In this document: piece after piece, positions 18,623-27,532 of the stretch
How the letters are laid out: each line of letters begins with the position of its first letter
How positions within the stretch are numbered: the first letter of the stretch is position 1
Source: Treponema sp.
GTDB taxonomy: Bacteria; Spirochaetota; Spirochaetia; Treponematales; Treponemataceae
Length of the DNA: 64,000 nucleotides
NCBI GenBank assembly: GCA_024402535.1
Contig: JAKSTN010000011.1
Span: 1 to 64,000 of the forward strand
Direction: 5' to 3'
Translations under genes and position numbers: made by a program
Notes under the pieces: model-generated
Databases searched by the model: none
The model's input: the letters and a program-made list of their open reading frames with translations, nothing else
What the model was told of the DNA's origin: nothing

Positions 18623-20467
18623 TCATTCAGTTATACTTAAATTTAATACTAGTTTAGAGATTTCATCTTTACTTGTTTCTGTATTATAAAAAGTAGCCTC
18701 GATTGTAATTGAATATAATCCGGCAGATAATCCGTTTGTTAATAATTCTGTATAATACCATTCATTATAGTCAAAATATGGGAACTTATTTATTTGACCG
18801 TTCCAGTTTTTTATTGTCATGGATTTATATTTAAATCCAGTTGGTGTTATATATAAACGTAAGTTTTTGCCTATTGGTATGGTGATTTCTCCATTATCTG
18901 GAATTGAATATTTGGTGTTTGAATATTCATATTCAAGTTTAAGAGATCCTGACTCATTTTTTAACGGATGAGTTAAATTAGCCTTATAATGTGCATAAAG
19001 TTCAACGTTTTCATATCCTGCGTATTTACCTTCATTTCCCGCTGTATCAAGTTGTGGAGCACCTTCTTCAGGTGATGCAGACCAGAAATCAAAGCCTTTG
19101 TTTTCATTGTCTTCAATGTCACTTGAATCTGGTACAATCCAGGTATGAGGTGAAGAAAGGGAACCATAGAAACAGAAGTTCTGAGCTTTGTTTGCAGTAC
19201 CTTCCCCAAATTTGTTGGTTTTTGTCATTCCTCCTTGCAGGTTATAAGTAACCCGGTACAGGTTAATGTTTTCAACTTTTGTACTTAAACTCCAGTCCTC
19301 ATCGGAAGTGCCTGTGCGGTTTTTTGCCCGGAGCTGGGCTGAAAGTTTTTTACCAAGAGGAAGCCATAAAGTAATTGAAGTATCTGAAGCATTAAGCCCG
19401 CCATCCATGTACAGAATAGTATTAAGATTTTTTGTAGTGTAAGTTTTGTAAAGTTCATCCGCTCCTTCATCCCAAAGCCTGAGTTCGTATTCTGTAGCGG
19501 TGGTTCCGGTTTCAGGTAAGTCCCAGGTAAAGGTTCCATTGTAGTAATCACTTTGGTCGCTTGGATTATTGATATCAATGGTGAATGCAAAATTTTCAGG
19601 TGCGTCTGGTACGGCGTTAATAATCTGAGGAATGAAAAGTTCTTTATCTACTTCGCGGCCTGGGAAAATATGAATCTGGTCGCTCCATGTCCATTCGGTT
19701 TTATTAGTGTCATATAAAGTAAGACGGAAACTGTAACTTCCAGGATTTACTTTCAGTGCAGTTCCCCCATCCTGGGGAGTATATGTGAATGTGTTTCCTT
19801 CTTTTGATAAATTATCCTGCTCTGTGTTTTCTACCAGCTTTCCCGTTTTTATGTAATGGAGAGAAGCTTTTGCTGTAATGCCGTCTGGGAGTGTCCAGCC
19901 GTCCAGAGACAGTTTTAAATTGATTGTTCCCGGAGTTGTCAGTCCTGCATCGGAGAGAACGAAATTTGGATGGCTATCTGTATTCTGGAAATCAGCAATA
20001 CAGCACCCGGTAAGTAAAGCTTTTGTAGTTACATTTGGAACATCCTGTGCAGTAAACTCCTGGTTTTGTTTTACTGCAATTAAAGTCATGTACCAGGTAC
20101 CTCTTGGAACGCTTAATTCAAATTCTCCTGAATCTCCGGAAGAATTCAGTTGGGAAGTAATATTGTATGGACCAAGAATGTATTTTGTATCGTTATAACT
20201 TTTCTGACCGTAAATATAAAAATCATATTCAGATGCATTAAGATCTGGACGAATTAAACGCGCACCGCTTTGTGACGAATGCAGTTCCTGTGAATCTTTT
20301 TTGACTGCACGATAGTTTGCGAGAATTGCTTTTACGGCTACATAATCTTCAAAGGCGATGGTGTCTTCTTCGTAAACGACAAAATTGCTGTTGAAAGGAG
20401 AGCATGATGCCAAAAGAAGAGTTGCTGCTATAAAAGTGTTTGTTATTGCGCGTTTTAATTTCATCAT
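18623..20467 (-). CDS. Large surface lipoprotein, paralogue of its upstream neighbour
   Basis: About 615 residues from the ATG at 20465-20467 (a second ATG follows immediately). A longer in-frame start at 20515 would place the first codons inside a hairpin and is rejected. The signal peptide ends in the lipobox LLASC. It aligns throughout with the next gene: YDFYIYGQ, GPYNI, FELSVPRGTWYMTLIA, a VPDAPENF junction leading to an FN3-like segment, and a C-terminal YRVTYNLQGG...ELYAHYKA block resembling InlB/Listeria-Bacteroides repeats. Likely exposed on a membrane surface; ligand unknown. Last gene of a four-gene operon. Confidence 0.8.
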   Translation of the reverse strand: MMKLKRAITNTFIAATLLLASCSPFNSNFVVYEEDTIAFEDYVAVKAILANYRAVKKDSQELHSSQSGARLIRPDLNASEYDFYIYGQKSYNDTKYILGPYNITSQLNSSGDSGEFELSVPRGTWYMTLIAVKQNQEFTAQDVPNVTTKALLTGCCIADFQNTDSHPNFVLSDAGLTTPGTINLKLSLDGWTLPDGITAKASLHYIKTGKLVENTEQDNLSKEGNTFTYTPQDGGTALKVNPGSYSFRLTLYDTNKTEWTWSDQIHIFPGREVDKELFIPQIINAVPDAPENFAFTIDINNPSDQSDYYNGTFTWDLPETGTTATEYELRLWDEGADELYKTYTTKNLNTILYMDGGLNASDTSITLWLPLGKKLSAQLRAKNRTGTSDEDWSLSTKVENINLYRVTYNLQGGMTKTNKFGEGTANKAQNFCFYGSLSSPHTWIVPDSSDIEDNENKGFDFWSASPEEGAPQLDTAGNEGKYAGYENVELYAHYKANLTHPLKNESGSLKLEYEYSNTKYSIPDNGEITIPIGKNLRLYITPTGFKYKSMTIKNWNGQINKFPYFDYNEWYYTELLTNGLSAGLYSITIEATFYNTETSKDEISKLVLNLSITE

Positions 20468-20486
20468 AATTAACCGTCCAATAGGG

Positions 20487-20514
20487 AAGTGTAAGGCCGC
20501 AGTGCGGCCAAACA
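20487..20514 (-). terminator. Strong hairpin between the two paralogous lipoprotein genes
   Basis: GTGT-AA-GGCCGCA is followed directly by TGCGGCC-AA-ACAC with almost no loop. On the minus strand it sits between the 879-residue gene stop (20533) and the start of the last gene (20467). The T tract is poor, so it may act as an mRNA-stabilising or attenuating hairpin rather than a full terminator. Confidence 0.45.
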
Positions 20515-20532
20515 CTTTCCTTGAGAAAAGTT

Positions 20533-23172
20533 TTATTCTACATGAAGTACAATTGGAACTGTACTTACAAGAGAAGATTTTGGAAGACCAGCTTCAACAA
20601 TTACATTGTAGTATGTACCGGCGCGACATTCCGAAACGTCTGTAATCAGTACGTTTGCAGTGCCGTTTGCCTGAATACCAGTGGATTTGTCTGTGAAAAC
20701 TGTTGAATCACTTCCGTCAGAACGTTTGATTGTAACTCGGAAGTAACGGTAATTTTCATCAATTTCAGATGGAATTGTTATGAACCATTTGATTTTTGAA
20801 CAATCCAAGTCCAAAAGAGGTCTATATTTTGCGCTGACTGCACCATTTTCAGAAACAGAAATAAGGGTTCCGTCATCTGTTCCAGGTGCATCTCCATCTT
20901 CGAGGTATTCTGGGTATGCATCAACTCTTGAATCTGTAATTGTCTCGCCTTTTTCATTAACAACCTGATAACTGATCCATTCCGGTTTAAGAGAATAATA
21001 TGTAACCATTGTCCAGTTCAGTGTGCTTGTGTACTGTGCATACAGATCAAGATTTTTGTAGCTGTCATAAACATTAAGTGGATCTGCTGTTTCATAGTCC
21101 ATTTTTGGTAACTCTGTTGGCTTTAATTCCCATCCAGCATCATTTTTTTCTGGTTCCGAATCAGCAGCATTCTTATGGTAAAAGTTCTGTTTTTTTATGT
21201 AAGTAATACCATCTGTTCCAGTTGTTTTTGTTGTTTCTGTCAGTGTCCAGTTGTAGTTTGTGTCAGTAATACTTGTTGGATCACTACGAACAGTTGTAGC
21301 AGCAACAGCTGTAGAAATCTTGTAGTTTTTAAGGATCGCCTGTGGACCGTCTTTCCATCCCGCAAGGTAAATACTGCCGTTTTTTAGAGCTTTACCTTTT
21401 GCGTCTGCATTTGCAGCTTTAATTGTTGCATCACCAGTTGGACCGTTCTGGAAGAAGTTTACATAACGGTGCCCAATAGGATCTTCACTTTCGCCTGTTC
21501 CTTGTGGAACAATAACAGGACCAAAGAAGTCTATATGGTCACCAGTTACATTTTCATCTTCTGAAGATCCCCCGTTCAGATAATATCTTACACGGTAATT
21601 ATTTATTGTTTCTCCTTTGAATCGTTTTCCTTCAAGTGTGATATTAGTTTTTGTATCACTTGCTTCACTTAATCCGGCAGTTGCGAAATGTTTGTTGTCT
21701 TCATCTGTATTATCCAGGCTAAGGTAAGTCCAGTCACCATTACCAGTGTAGTTTACTGCACGAATACGGGCAGTATACTGTTTTCCAAGTTCAAGATTTA
21801 TAATTACCTTCTGGTTATTTGCAAGCATGGAACCTTCAACGTATAAAGGAATCTGGTTAAATATGTCAGTACTGAAGGTGAGAGCATCTCCGTTCTTAGT
21901 ATTTGTTGAATCAATTTTGTATACTGTTTTGGGATTGTCGCCATCCCAAAGATCCGCAGTATGAGCTACAGTGCCATAGATACCTGTAATATCACCGACC
22001 TGAAGTTCATAATGAGTTTCATTTGTTATAGATTTTGAAGATTCTTTTCCATCAGCAGCTGCTTCAACATACCAGTCTGCCCAGTTGAATGCTACCTGGT
22101 AGTAGTCTCCACTATCGTCCAGTTTAGGAAGATAAGATGGAATGTAGTATTTATTTGGATCTGTAGATTCAGTTTCTGAAGAAGTTTCTTCAGTTACAAC
22201 AGATGCAAAAAGATATTCTGGGGCATTTGGCACTTCCTGAATAAGGCGGTCAATGAACTGTGTTTCATCAGTTACGTCTCCCGGGAAAATCATGATACGG
22301 TCATTCCAGACCCAATGATTCTTTTTTGAATCATAGAAATCGATTTTGAAAGAATAGGTTCCAGGTTCGAATTTTTCACTTCCCATATCGTAAACAATGT
22401 ATTCAGTGCCTTCTGGAATTGTAATTCCATCTGTTGTAGGTACCCCGCCAGCGCCGGCTTTTTGGAATTTCCACGCATCTGATTCTGCTATTATAGAGGT
22501 TTTATCACCTACGGCCATCTTTTCGGTGCCTGTTTTAAGGTCGTAAATTCCCATTCTTACTTTTACATCTGTTTTATCTGTTACAGACCAGTCATCAAGA
22601 GCGATATAGAATTTAACCTGACCATATGTACTTAGTCCTTCAGGGCTAAGTACAAAGTTTACACCAGCAACATCTCCTTTAGAAAGATCAACGTAAGCTT
22701 TTGCCATAAGTAATGCTGAGTCTGCAAACCCGTCACGACATTCAACACGGCTTGGAAAGGTTGCATCTTCCCCAAATTTGTGACCAGATTCAAATGCTAC
22801 CAGAGTAAGATTCCATGCACCTTTTGAAAGAGATACTTCAAAAGTACCTTTTGTTTCACCAAGCATTGCAAGGTTATAAGGACCACAGAATGCGGCACCC
22901 ATCTGTCCGTAAAGCCAGAAATCATAACCGTCCGAAGTAATTTTTGGAGCAATTGTTCGTTCTCCAGGTTTATGGTTATCTTTTGTTACAGTTTCGTGAA
23001 TGATTTCTGCATAGTTTTCAACGGTTCCTGTAAGTTTTGAGTAAACATTTACTTCAGGTTTTCTTGTTTCAATGTCTCCAAGTGTTCCTAAAGCACTGTT
23101 TTTACATCCTGCAGCTGTTGTCATTAAGAGAATTGCTGAAATAACTGCAGTAATTTTGCTTCTAGTTTTCAT
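20533..23172 (-). CDS. Large surface lipoprotein (paralogue of the following gene)
   Basis: 879 residues with a lipoprotein signal peptide (lipobox TAAGC, Cys ~23). It shares with the 615-residue downstream protein the order: N-terminal domain with YDFWLYGQ, GPYNLA, FEVSLSKGAWNLTLVAFE; a FVLSPEGLSTYGQVKFYIALDDW block; a VPNAPEYLF junction; an FN3-like domain with QYTARIRAVNYTG; and a YRVRYYLNGGSS...LDLYAQYTS block like Listeria-Bacteroides repeats. It is longer because of insertions around residues 335-400 and 620-680. The ribosome-binding site AGGAGGC precedes the ATG. Probably an adhesin-like or structural lipoprotein; no enzymatic motif is seen. Confidence 0.8.
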   Translation of the reverse strand: MKTRSKITAVISAILLMTTAAGCKNSALGTLGDIETRKPEVNVYSKLTGTVENYAEIIHETVTKDNHKPGERTIAPKITSDGYDFWLYGQMGAAFCGPYNLAMLGETKGTFEVSLSKGAWNLTLVAFESGHKFGEDATFPSRVECRDGFADSALLMAKAYVDLSKGDVAGVNFVLSPEGLSTYGQVKFYIALDDWSVTDKTDVKVRMGIYDLKTGTEKMAVGDKTSIIAESDAWKFQKAGAGGVPTTDGITIPEGTEYIVYDMGSEKFEPGTYSFKIDFYDSKKNHWVWNDRIMIFPGDVTDETQFIDRLIQEVPNAPEYLFASVVTEETSSETESTDPNKYYIPSYLPKLDDSGDYYQVAFNWADWYVEAAADGKESSKSITNETHYELQVGDITGIYGTVAHTADLWDGDNPKTVYKIDSTNTKNGDALTFSTDIFNQIPLYVEGSMLANNQKVIINLELGKQYTARIRAVNYTGNGDWTYLSLDNTDEDNKHFATAGLSEASDTKTNITLEGKRFKGETINNYRVRYYLNGGSSEDENVTGDHIDFFGPVIVPQGTGESEDPIGHRYVNFFQNGPTGDATIKAANADAKGKALKNGSIYLAGWKDGPQAILKNYKISTAVAATTVRSDPTSITDTNYNWTLTETTKTTGTDGITYIKKQNFYHKNAADSEPEKNDAGWELKPTELPKMDYETADPLNVYDSYKNLDLYAQYTSTLNWTMVTYYSLKPEWISYQVVNEKGETITDSRVDAYPEYLEDGDAPGTDDGTLISVSENGAVSAKYRPLLDLDCSKIKWFITIPSEIDENYRYFRVTIKRSDGSDSTVFTDKSTGIQANGTANVLITDVSECRAGTYYNVIVEAGLPKSSLVSTVPIVLHVE

Positions 23173-23241
23173 AGAAAGCCTCCTAATATTTAGGATAAGT
23201 TTATTTAAGACTACAACGTAGTCTTTCTGTTTAGTTTTTAC

Positions 23242-23781
23242 TTATTCCTCCTTTATCGTTTCAAGATAATATTGATCGTAAACTACCAGCTGGGCTATAT
23301 CAGAATAGTAATTTTCATCTTTGTCCAAAACCTGCAGTTTTAGTTCGTAGGTTCCAGGCGTCATGTCTGGAATCTCCGGTATGTAAAGTGCAAAATTTTG
23401 TCCAAAACGATCAACGTTAGGAGGAAGTGGGACTTCAGTTTTTAGAACTTCATCCGCTCCGACCCAGACTGCAGTCTCTGTTTTTTCCAGAGAATACAGT
23501 GTCCAGTAATAACGGGCTGCTTCAGGGGCAGCAAGAACAATACTCATGCGGTTTCCTACATAATAAATAGGGTTAAGCATTGAAGATTCTTCGAATCCTT
23601 CGTCACCGGGAATCAAAGAATCATCGTATTCTTCTTCTTCTGCCTTGAAATGGCCGTTAGTTTTATCCAGCATAGGCTGAATATTATTCTTACAAGAGAA
23701 AAGCGTCAGGCCTCCCGCTATGCTTAAAAGCATATACAGCAGGAAGTAAAGCTTTCCAATTCGCTTTACCAGTTTTTTCAT
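23242..23781 (-). CDS. Small lipoprotein in the surface operon
   Basis: 179 residues from the ATG at 23779-23781, which overlaps the upstream stop as ATGA; a longer start at 23805 is possible but less likely because coupling and the MKKLVKR signal-peptide start both favour the shorter form. A long hydrophobic segment ends in the lipobox LFSC. The mature part starts acidic (AEEEEYDD) and then resembles one Ig/FN3-like beta domain (YYWTLYSLE, DMTPGTYELKLQVLDKDENY). Family not recognised. It sits between the WD40/barrel protein and the big lipoproteins and is probably part of the same surface assembly. Confidence 0.75.
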   Translation of the reverse strand: MKKLVKRIGKLYFLLYMLLSIAGGLTLFSCKNNIQPMLDKTNGHFKAEEEEYDDSLIPGDEGFEESSMLNPIYYVGNRMSIVLAAPEAARYYWTLYSLEKTETAVWVGADEVLKTEVPLPPNVDRFGQNFALYIPEIPDMTPGTYELKLQVLDKDENYYSDIAQLVVYDQYYLETIKEE

Positions 23782-25469
23782 CCGCCGCCCATCCTGATGC
23801 GCCATCCAATTCCGCCGGAAACCGAAGGTCCCAGACGGTAATCGTATAGTCCGCCTAAAATAAGCAGCAGCTGCTTCCAGGCAAAGCCTGTTTGTAATTC
23901 AATTTCAAATGTTGGATATTTATCCAGCGTTCCGTAATTCGGGAAGTAGAAAGTATAGAATCCGGCGCCAGCGCGGCCTTCCACAAATACGGCAATATCC
24001 AGTGTTGTCCAAGGCTGAATAAAATATCCAACTACGCCCGAAAGTCTTGGACCCATAATATACGGGTGGTGAACCGGGCGTGCCGTATCAAGGTCAATAT
24101 ATGTATAAGGAAAATCTGGGTTAGGAATGCTGAATGGAAAATCAATCATTGCACCAAAATAAATCTGCTTGAAAAGAGGTGAGTAAAGGTATGCAAGTTG
24201 AGGTGTCAGCGTAATTGCGTAGGGCTCTGAAGGCTTTGAGATTTCAAGACGGATATCAATATTGTGCTGACCGATATCTGAAGAAATCTGAGAGCCATTA
24301 CTTTTTCCGGCTCCTGATCCACCATAATAACTTCCGCTGCCGATTCTTGGCTGAGGAACTTCTGGGTCAAGGAATACATCTTCAGTTTTAAGGATGTAAA
24401 TGATGCCGGCTTTATGGGCTACTAGAATGGTTTTATAGTCTTCACTGAATGAAAAATCGAGAATCTCGGATTTTGAGAAATAAGGAATGTAACCAAGGAG
24501 TTTCTTTGTCTCCATGTTGTAAACATAAATGTTATTGTTCTGAGCAAGTTCAAACAGGTACTTTCCGTCATCTGATATGTGATAAGTTCTAAGTTCCTGC
24601 TCTAAATAAAGTGTATCTGTAACATTTCCGTAGAAGTCACGTTCATAGATTGTGTTCTTGGATTCGGCCGAAACAATATGTTGAGAGTCTGTAGAGAAAT
24701 AAACAGGGTAGGGCGAGTCTTTTAATGTTCGCATTGAATAAATAACTGAGCTCTGATGCATGTCCCAGATGTCTATAATGCCTTCCCGCGAAATACATGC
24801 CAGTAAGTCTGAGTTCGGGCTGAAGCGCAGCGCATTAATTCCCTGTGACTCAATATAAAAGTCTGTGTTATAAATGGTCTTTGTTAAGAAGAGTTGCATG
24901 GAAATGATAATTTTTCCGTTTTCATGTCCAGTGGCAACAAAGGCTCCGTCAGGCGATATAGTCGCACATCGGATCGGGCTTTCCGGATACAGGTTCTTAG
25001 ACGGATATTTTACACTCAACGGTATCTTTCGAATTGAAACCATATCGGTGTTGGTGAGTGTGAAAACATCGCGGTTCTTGTCTTCGTCACGGGCAGAATT
25101 CCATGCTGTTTCTACATAGGTAATGTATCCTTCGGCTGGTTCAATCTCTTCTTTTGTATTCTGAGGAATATCCAGAACAAAAGACTGCTCGTCGGTAACA
25201 GTGAAGAATTTTTCAGGGCTGATCCATCCTATCTGTCTTACTTCGGTTTTAAGGTCCATAGCCGGAGAAGGATAGAATGTAAGTTCATCCCTTGGTGGTT
25301 TATCAAGAGGACAGAGGTCCAGGTCTTTCAAGTTTGCATAAGGGTTTGATGAAGTAACAGAGTTAGGTATGATAATCTGTTTCTCTTCCTGAACCTTGAT
25401 TAATTCCTGACTGAAGGCGAAAAAAGTGAGAAAAATTAACTGTAAAACAAAAGAAAATCTTTTTTTCAT
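23778..25469 (-). CDS. WD40-repeat protein with C-terminal outer-membrane-barrel-like region
   Basis: 563 residues with a signal peptide ending near FAFSQ. Residues ~110-370 form WD40-like repeats (CATISPDGAFVATGHENGKI, ALRFSPNSDLLACISREGIIDIWDM, FSEDYKTILVAHKAGIIYIL). After a Gly/Ser linker (GSGSYYGGSGAG) the last ~170 residues alternate hydrophobic and polar positions with many aromatics and end in GWRIRMGGG, as in small outer-membrane barrels. A periplasmic or extracellular propeller tethered to a barrel is my inference. First gene of the operon with three lipoproteins. Confidence 0.7.
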   Translation of the reverse strand: MKKRFSFVLQLIFLTFFAFSQELIKVQEEKQIIIPNSVTSSNPYANLKDLDLCPLDKPPRDELTFYPSPAMDLKTEVRQIGWISPEKFFTVTDEQSFVLDIPQNTKEEIEPAEGYITYVETAWNSARDEDKNRDVFTLTNTDMVSIRKIPLSVKYPSKNLYPESPIRCATISPDGAFVATGHENGKIIISMQLFLTKTIYNTDFYIESQGINALRFSPNSDLLACISREGIIDIWDMHQSSVIYSMRTLKDSPYPVYFSTDSQHIVSAESKNTIYERDFYGNVTDTLYLEQELRTYHISDDGKYLFELAQNNNIYVYNMETKKLLGYIPYFSKSEILDFSFSEDYKTILVAHKAGIIYILKTEDVFLDPEVPQPRIGSGSYYGGSGAGKSNGSQISSDIGQHNIDIRLEISKPSEPYAITLTPQLAYLYSPLFKQIYFGAMIDFPFSIPNPDFPYTYIDLDTARPVHHPYIMGPRLSGVVGYFIQPWTTLDIAVFVEGRAGAGFYTFYFPNYGTLDKYPTFEIELQTGFAWKQLLLILGGLYDYRLGPSVSGGIGWRIRMGGG

Positions 25470-25574
25470 TCAAAAACCATTTAAATAGACCTCTCCGGAA
25501 CTTATTATCGGCATGTTTTGCACGAAACTTGAGATTTTTGACTTTAGAAAATTTTTTGTTATATGTGTAAAAAA

Positions 25575-25793
25575 GTAGGATTAAATCAAATGAATTTATA
25601 TATCTACGTTTAATGAATTACTCCCAGTCACATTAATGGGTGTGTCAGGACGCTAGGTACCGTCGCTGCACGTGAAGCGCGTATAAGAAACTATAAAGCC
25701 GCGCTTCAAGTGCCCTGCACACCCATTCTGTTCCTTCGCGTAATTCATTAAAGCAAAAAATTTTTATTTGATTTAATCCTGCTTTGTAAAAAA
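25575..25793. repeat. Very large imperfect palindrome (~219 bp)
   Basis: The two arms share, in the same order, four blocks: GGATTAAATCAAAT (14 bp), TTAATGAATTAC (12 bp), AATGGGTGTG (10 bp) and GCAC-n-TGAAGCGCG (13 bp). The apex is an AT-rich loop near 25682-25695. Blocks are separated by non-matching stretches of similar length in both arms. As RNA or extruded DNA it would form a long interrupted hairpin. No open frame or transposase accompanies it. Confidence 0.85.
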
Positions 25794-25859
25794 CTTACGC
25801 AAGACAATACAGACTTAAAACTTTGACAAAACGTTTTCCCATACAGACAGATTTCCCCA

Positions 25860-25937
25860 CAGCTCGTTAGAGCGTTGCGTTAGCTGCCATTACCCATACA
25901 TTTCAATCGGCGTGACAACCAGCCTCCGCGGCGCAGC
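25860..25937. repeat. Intergenic repeat, copy 1
   Basis: ATTTC-AATCGG-nn-TGA-nnnn-C-n-GCCTCCGCGGCGCAGC occurs here (core 25900-25937) and again at 35494-35532. Both copies follow a CGTTAG-containing short palindrome. Neither overlaps a gene. Confidence 0.65.
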
Positions 25938-25966
25938 AGAAACAATTTGAATTAATCCTATTTTTT

Positions 25967-27442
25967 TTATAGGAGGCTGATCAGTTTTTTTGCTGTAAGA
26001 TTATATGCTTCTCGGCCGTATTCACTGGAAGCGGTGCCGTGGCGGTAAACTGCAGTTAGGGCGGCGTCTTTTCCGCTGTAGCCTTGAGCCAGAAGAGAAG
26101 TTATCATTCCAGCAAGTACGTCACCGCTGCCGCCTTTTGCAAGGCTCTGGGCTCCGCCCTGGAAGATATAAGTTTCCCCTTTGTGCGCAATGAAAGTATT
26201 TGCACCTTTCATTACCAGGGTGATGTTGCGGTATTTCTTTGTGAATTCCCGTCCGATTTCAATGCGCCGTTCCAAAGCTTCTTCTGTGGTCATGTTATAA
26301 TGAAGACAGCTGTTTACCAGAAGTGAAAGTTCTTTTGGATGTGGTGTAAGTACAATGCGGGCCTCCGGCACTTTGTTTAATTCCTTAAGCAGGCAAGGAA
26401 GTTCTTCAAACTTAAACATATCGGCATCGATTACACAGGCCGGCATTTTTGTTCCAAGGAACCAGGTGCGGAAGGTATTGATAGTATTCTGAACTGAAGT
26501 TTTTGATGTGTCTCCAAGTCCGCTTCCAATCTGCAGCGCTTTGCAGTTTTTGGGAATGGTGGCGGAAATCATCAGCTCAGGAGAAATCTTGAATTGTTTC
26601 AGGTTTGAAAAATCCTGCTGTAGAAGGGTAGTAAGCCCGGCACCAAAGTTCATGGCGGCTTCCGCACTTAAAATTGCAGCCCCGCTTTTTTCTCCTGTAA
26701 TCACAACGGCATGTCCGTAAGTTCCTTTGTGACCTGTTTTTTCTTTTCGGAAAGGCAGGCTTATGTCTTTTTCTTCTATAAGAAAGCAGTTTCCTTTTTG
26801 ATCCTGTTCGGATTTTACCCCAAATTTGTAAAAAAGTTCCCGGGTAATGCCTAAATCGGCTACAAAGATATTTCCGGAAACTGATTTTGCTTTGTCAGAA
26901 AACAGAGCAGTTTTGTATGTTCCCATGGTTACGGTCAGGTCTGCGTTAAAACTTAAACCGCTTGAAATATCACAGGCGATACGGTAAGCGTTTGATTCAT
27001 TTGAAAGATTTAAGATTCTGTTCCAGGTTTCAGGAATGGTTCCGTGAAAGCCTGTTCCAAAAATACAGTCACAGATTATTTTGCATGTTTTATCTGTTAA
27101 TGCTTTTTTTATCTGTGTTTCTGAAAGAAAAGGAATTTTCAGTTTCTGACACATTTCAGCCTGAACTATTCCTTCTTCTGTTTTTGGAAGCTCCGGGCAG
27201 TAAATATAAACCGGGATTTTACCGTAAAGCATGCGGGCACAGGCAAGACCGTCGGCCCCGTTATTTCCTTTTCCACAAAGGAAAATTACAGAAGAAAAAT
27301 CTGCATCTTCCTGGTCCCAAACTTCAAGAATTTTTTCTGAAAGATTACGGGACGCATTTTCCATCATAATAAATGGAGGAAAAGAGAAAGTTTCTTTTAC
27401 AGCTTTTTCGGCTTCTGCCGGATTTTCAAAAACAGGTATCAT
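25967..27442 (-). CDS. nnr: Bifunctional NAD(P)H-hydrate repair enzyme (epimerase + ADP/ATP-dependent dehydratase)
   Basis: 491 residues. The N-terminal YjeF-type epimerase domain (~1-215) carries FLCGKGNNGADGLACARML and CDIFGTGFHG-like segments; the C-terminal ribokinase-like dehydratase domain (~225-490) has GHKGTYGHAVVITG and KGGSGDVLAGMITSLLAQG (~440). Together they recycle damaged, hydrated NADH and NADPH in the cytoplasm. Length is normal for the fused form. Minus strand, followed downstream by the hairpin-rich intergenic region and preceded by a short repeat and uppP. Confidence 0.93.
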   Translation of the reverse strand: MIPVFENPAEAEKAVKETFSFPPFIMMENASRNLSEKILEVWDQEDADFSSVIFLCGKGNNGADGLACARMLYGKIPVYIYCPELPKTEEGIVQAEMCQKLKIPFLSETQIKKALTDKTCKIICDCIFGTGFHGTIPETWNRILNLSNESNAYRIACDISSGLSFNADLTVTMGTYKTALFSDKAKSVSGNIFVADLGITRELFYKFGVKSEQDQKGNCFLIEEKDISLPFRKEKTGHKGTYGHAVVITGEKSGAAILSAEAAMNFGAGLTTLLQQDFSNLKQFKISPELMISATIPKNCKALQIGSGLGDTSKTSVQNTINTFRTWFLGTKMPACVIDADMFKFEELPCLLKELNKVPEARIVLTPHPKELSLLVNSCLHYNMTTEEALERRIEIGREFTKKYRNITLVMKGANTFIAHKGETYIFQGGAQSLAKGGSGDVLAGMITSLLAQGYSGKDAALTAVYRHGTASSEYGREAYNLTAKKLISLL

Positions 27443-27455
27443 TTATATTTTACGC

Positions 27456-27530
27456 CGGATGGGAGCGGCTGCGAAGCAGTTCCGGTTTTACCGGAATGAG
27501 CGTTAGCGAACCGCGGACAGCCGGATTACG
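27456..27530. repeat. REP-like inverted-repeat element between nnr and uppP
   Basis: An interrupted palindrome: CGGCTG...CAGCCG as outer stem and TTCCGG-TTTTA-CCGGAA as inner hairpin, with GCGTTAGCG in the right arm. It is clearly richer in G+C than its flanks and fills the whole gap between the two minus-strand genes. Confidence 0.6.
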
Positions 27531-27532
27531 TC

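Larger units (their letters stand above)
25470..25966. other. 497-bp intergenic region with a giant hairpin and a repeat copy
   Basis: No gene is supported. The region holds the leader of the surface operon (up to ~25560), the ~219-bp imperfect palindrome at 25575-25793, and, at ~25860-25937, a copy of an intergenic repeat also found near 35.5 kb. A weak inverted repeat, TCCTAT/ATAGGA, flanks a T run next to the nnr stop codon. Confidence 0.7.

Noticed and set aside
20468-20515. Longer start of the 615-residue lipoprotein
   Set aside because: It lies across the intergenic hairpin and would put 16 polar residues before a normal lipoprotein signal peptide.
25575-25793. Integron attC site for the giant palindrome
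   Set aside because: The core sequences expected at attC ends (GTTRRRY and its complement) are not found at the arm ends, the arms are longer than typical, and no integrase or gene-cassette array is near.
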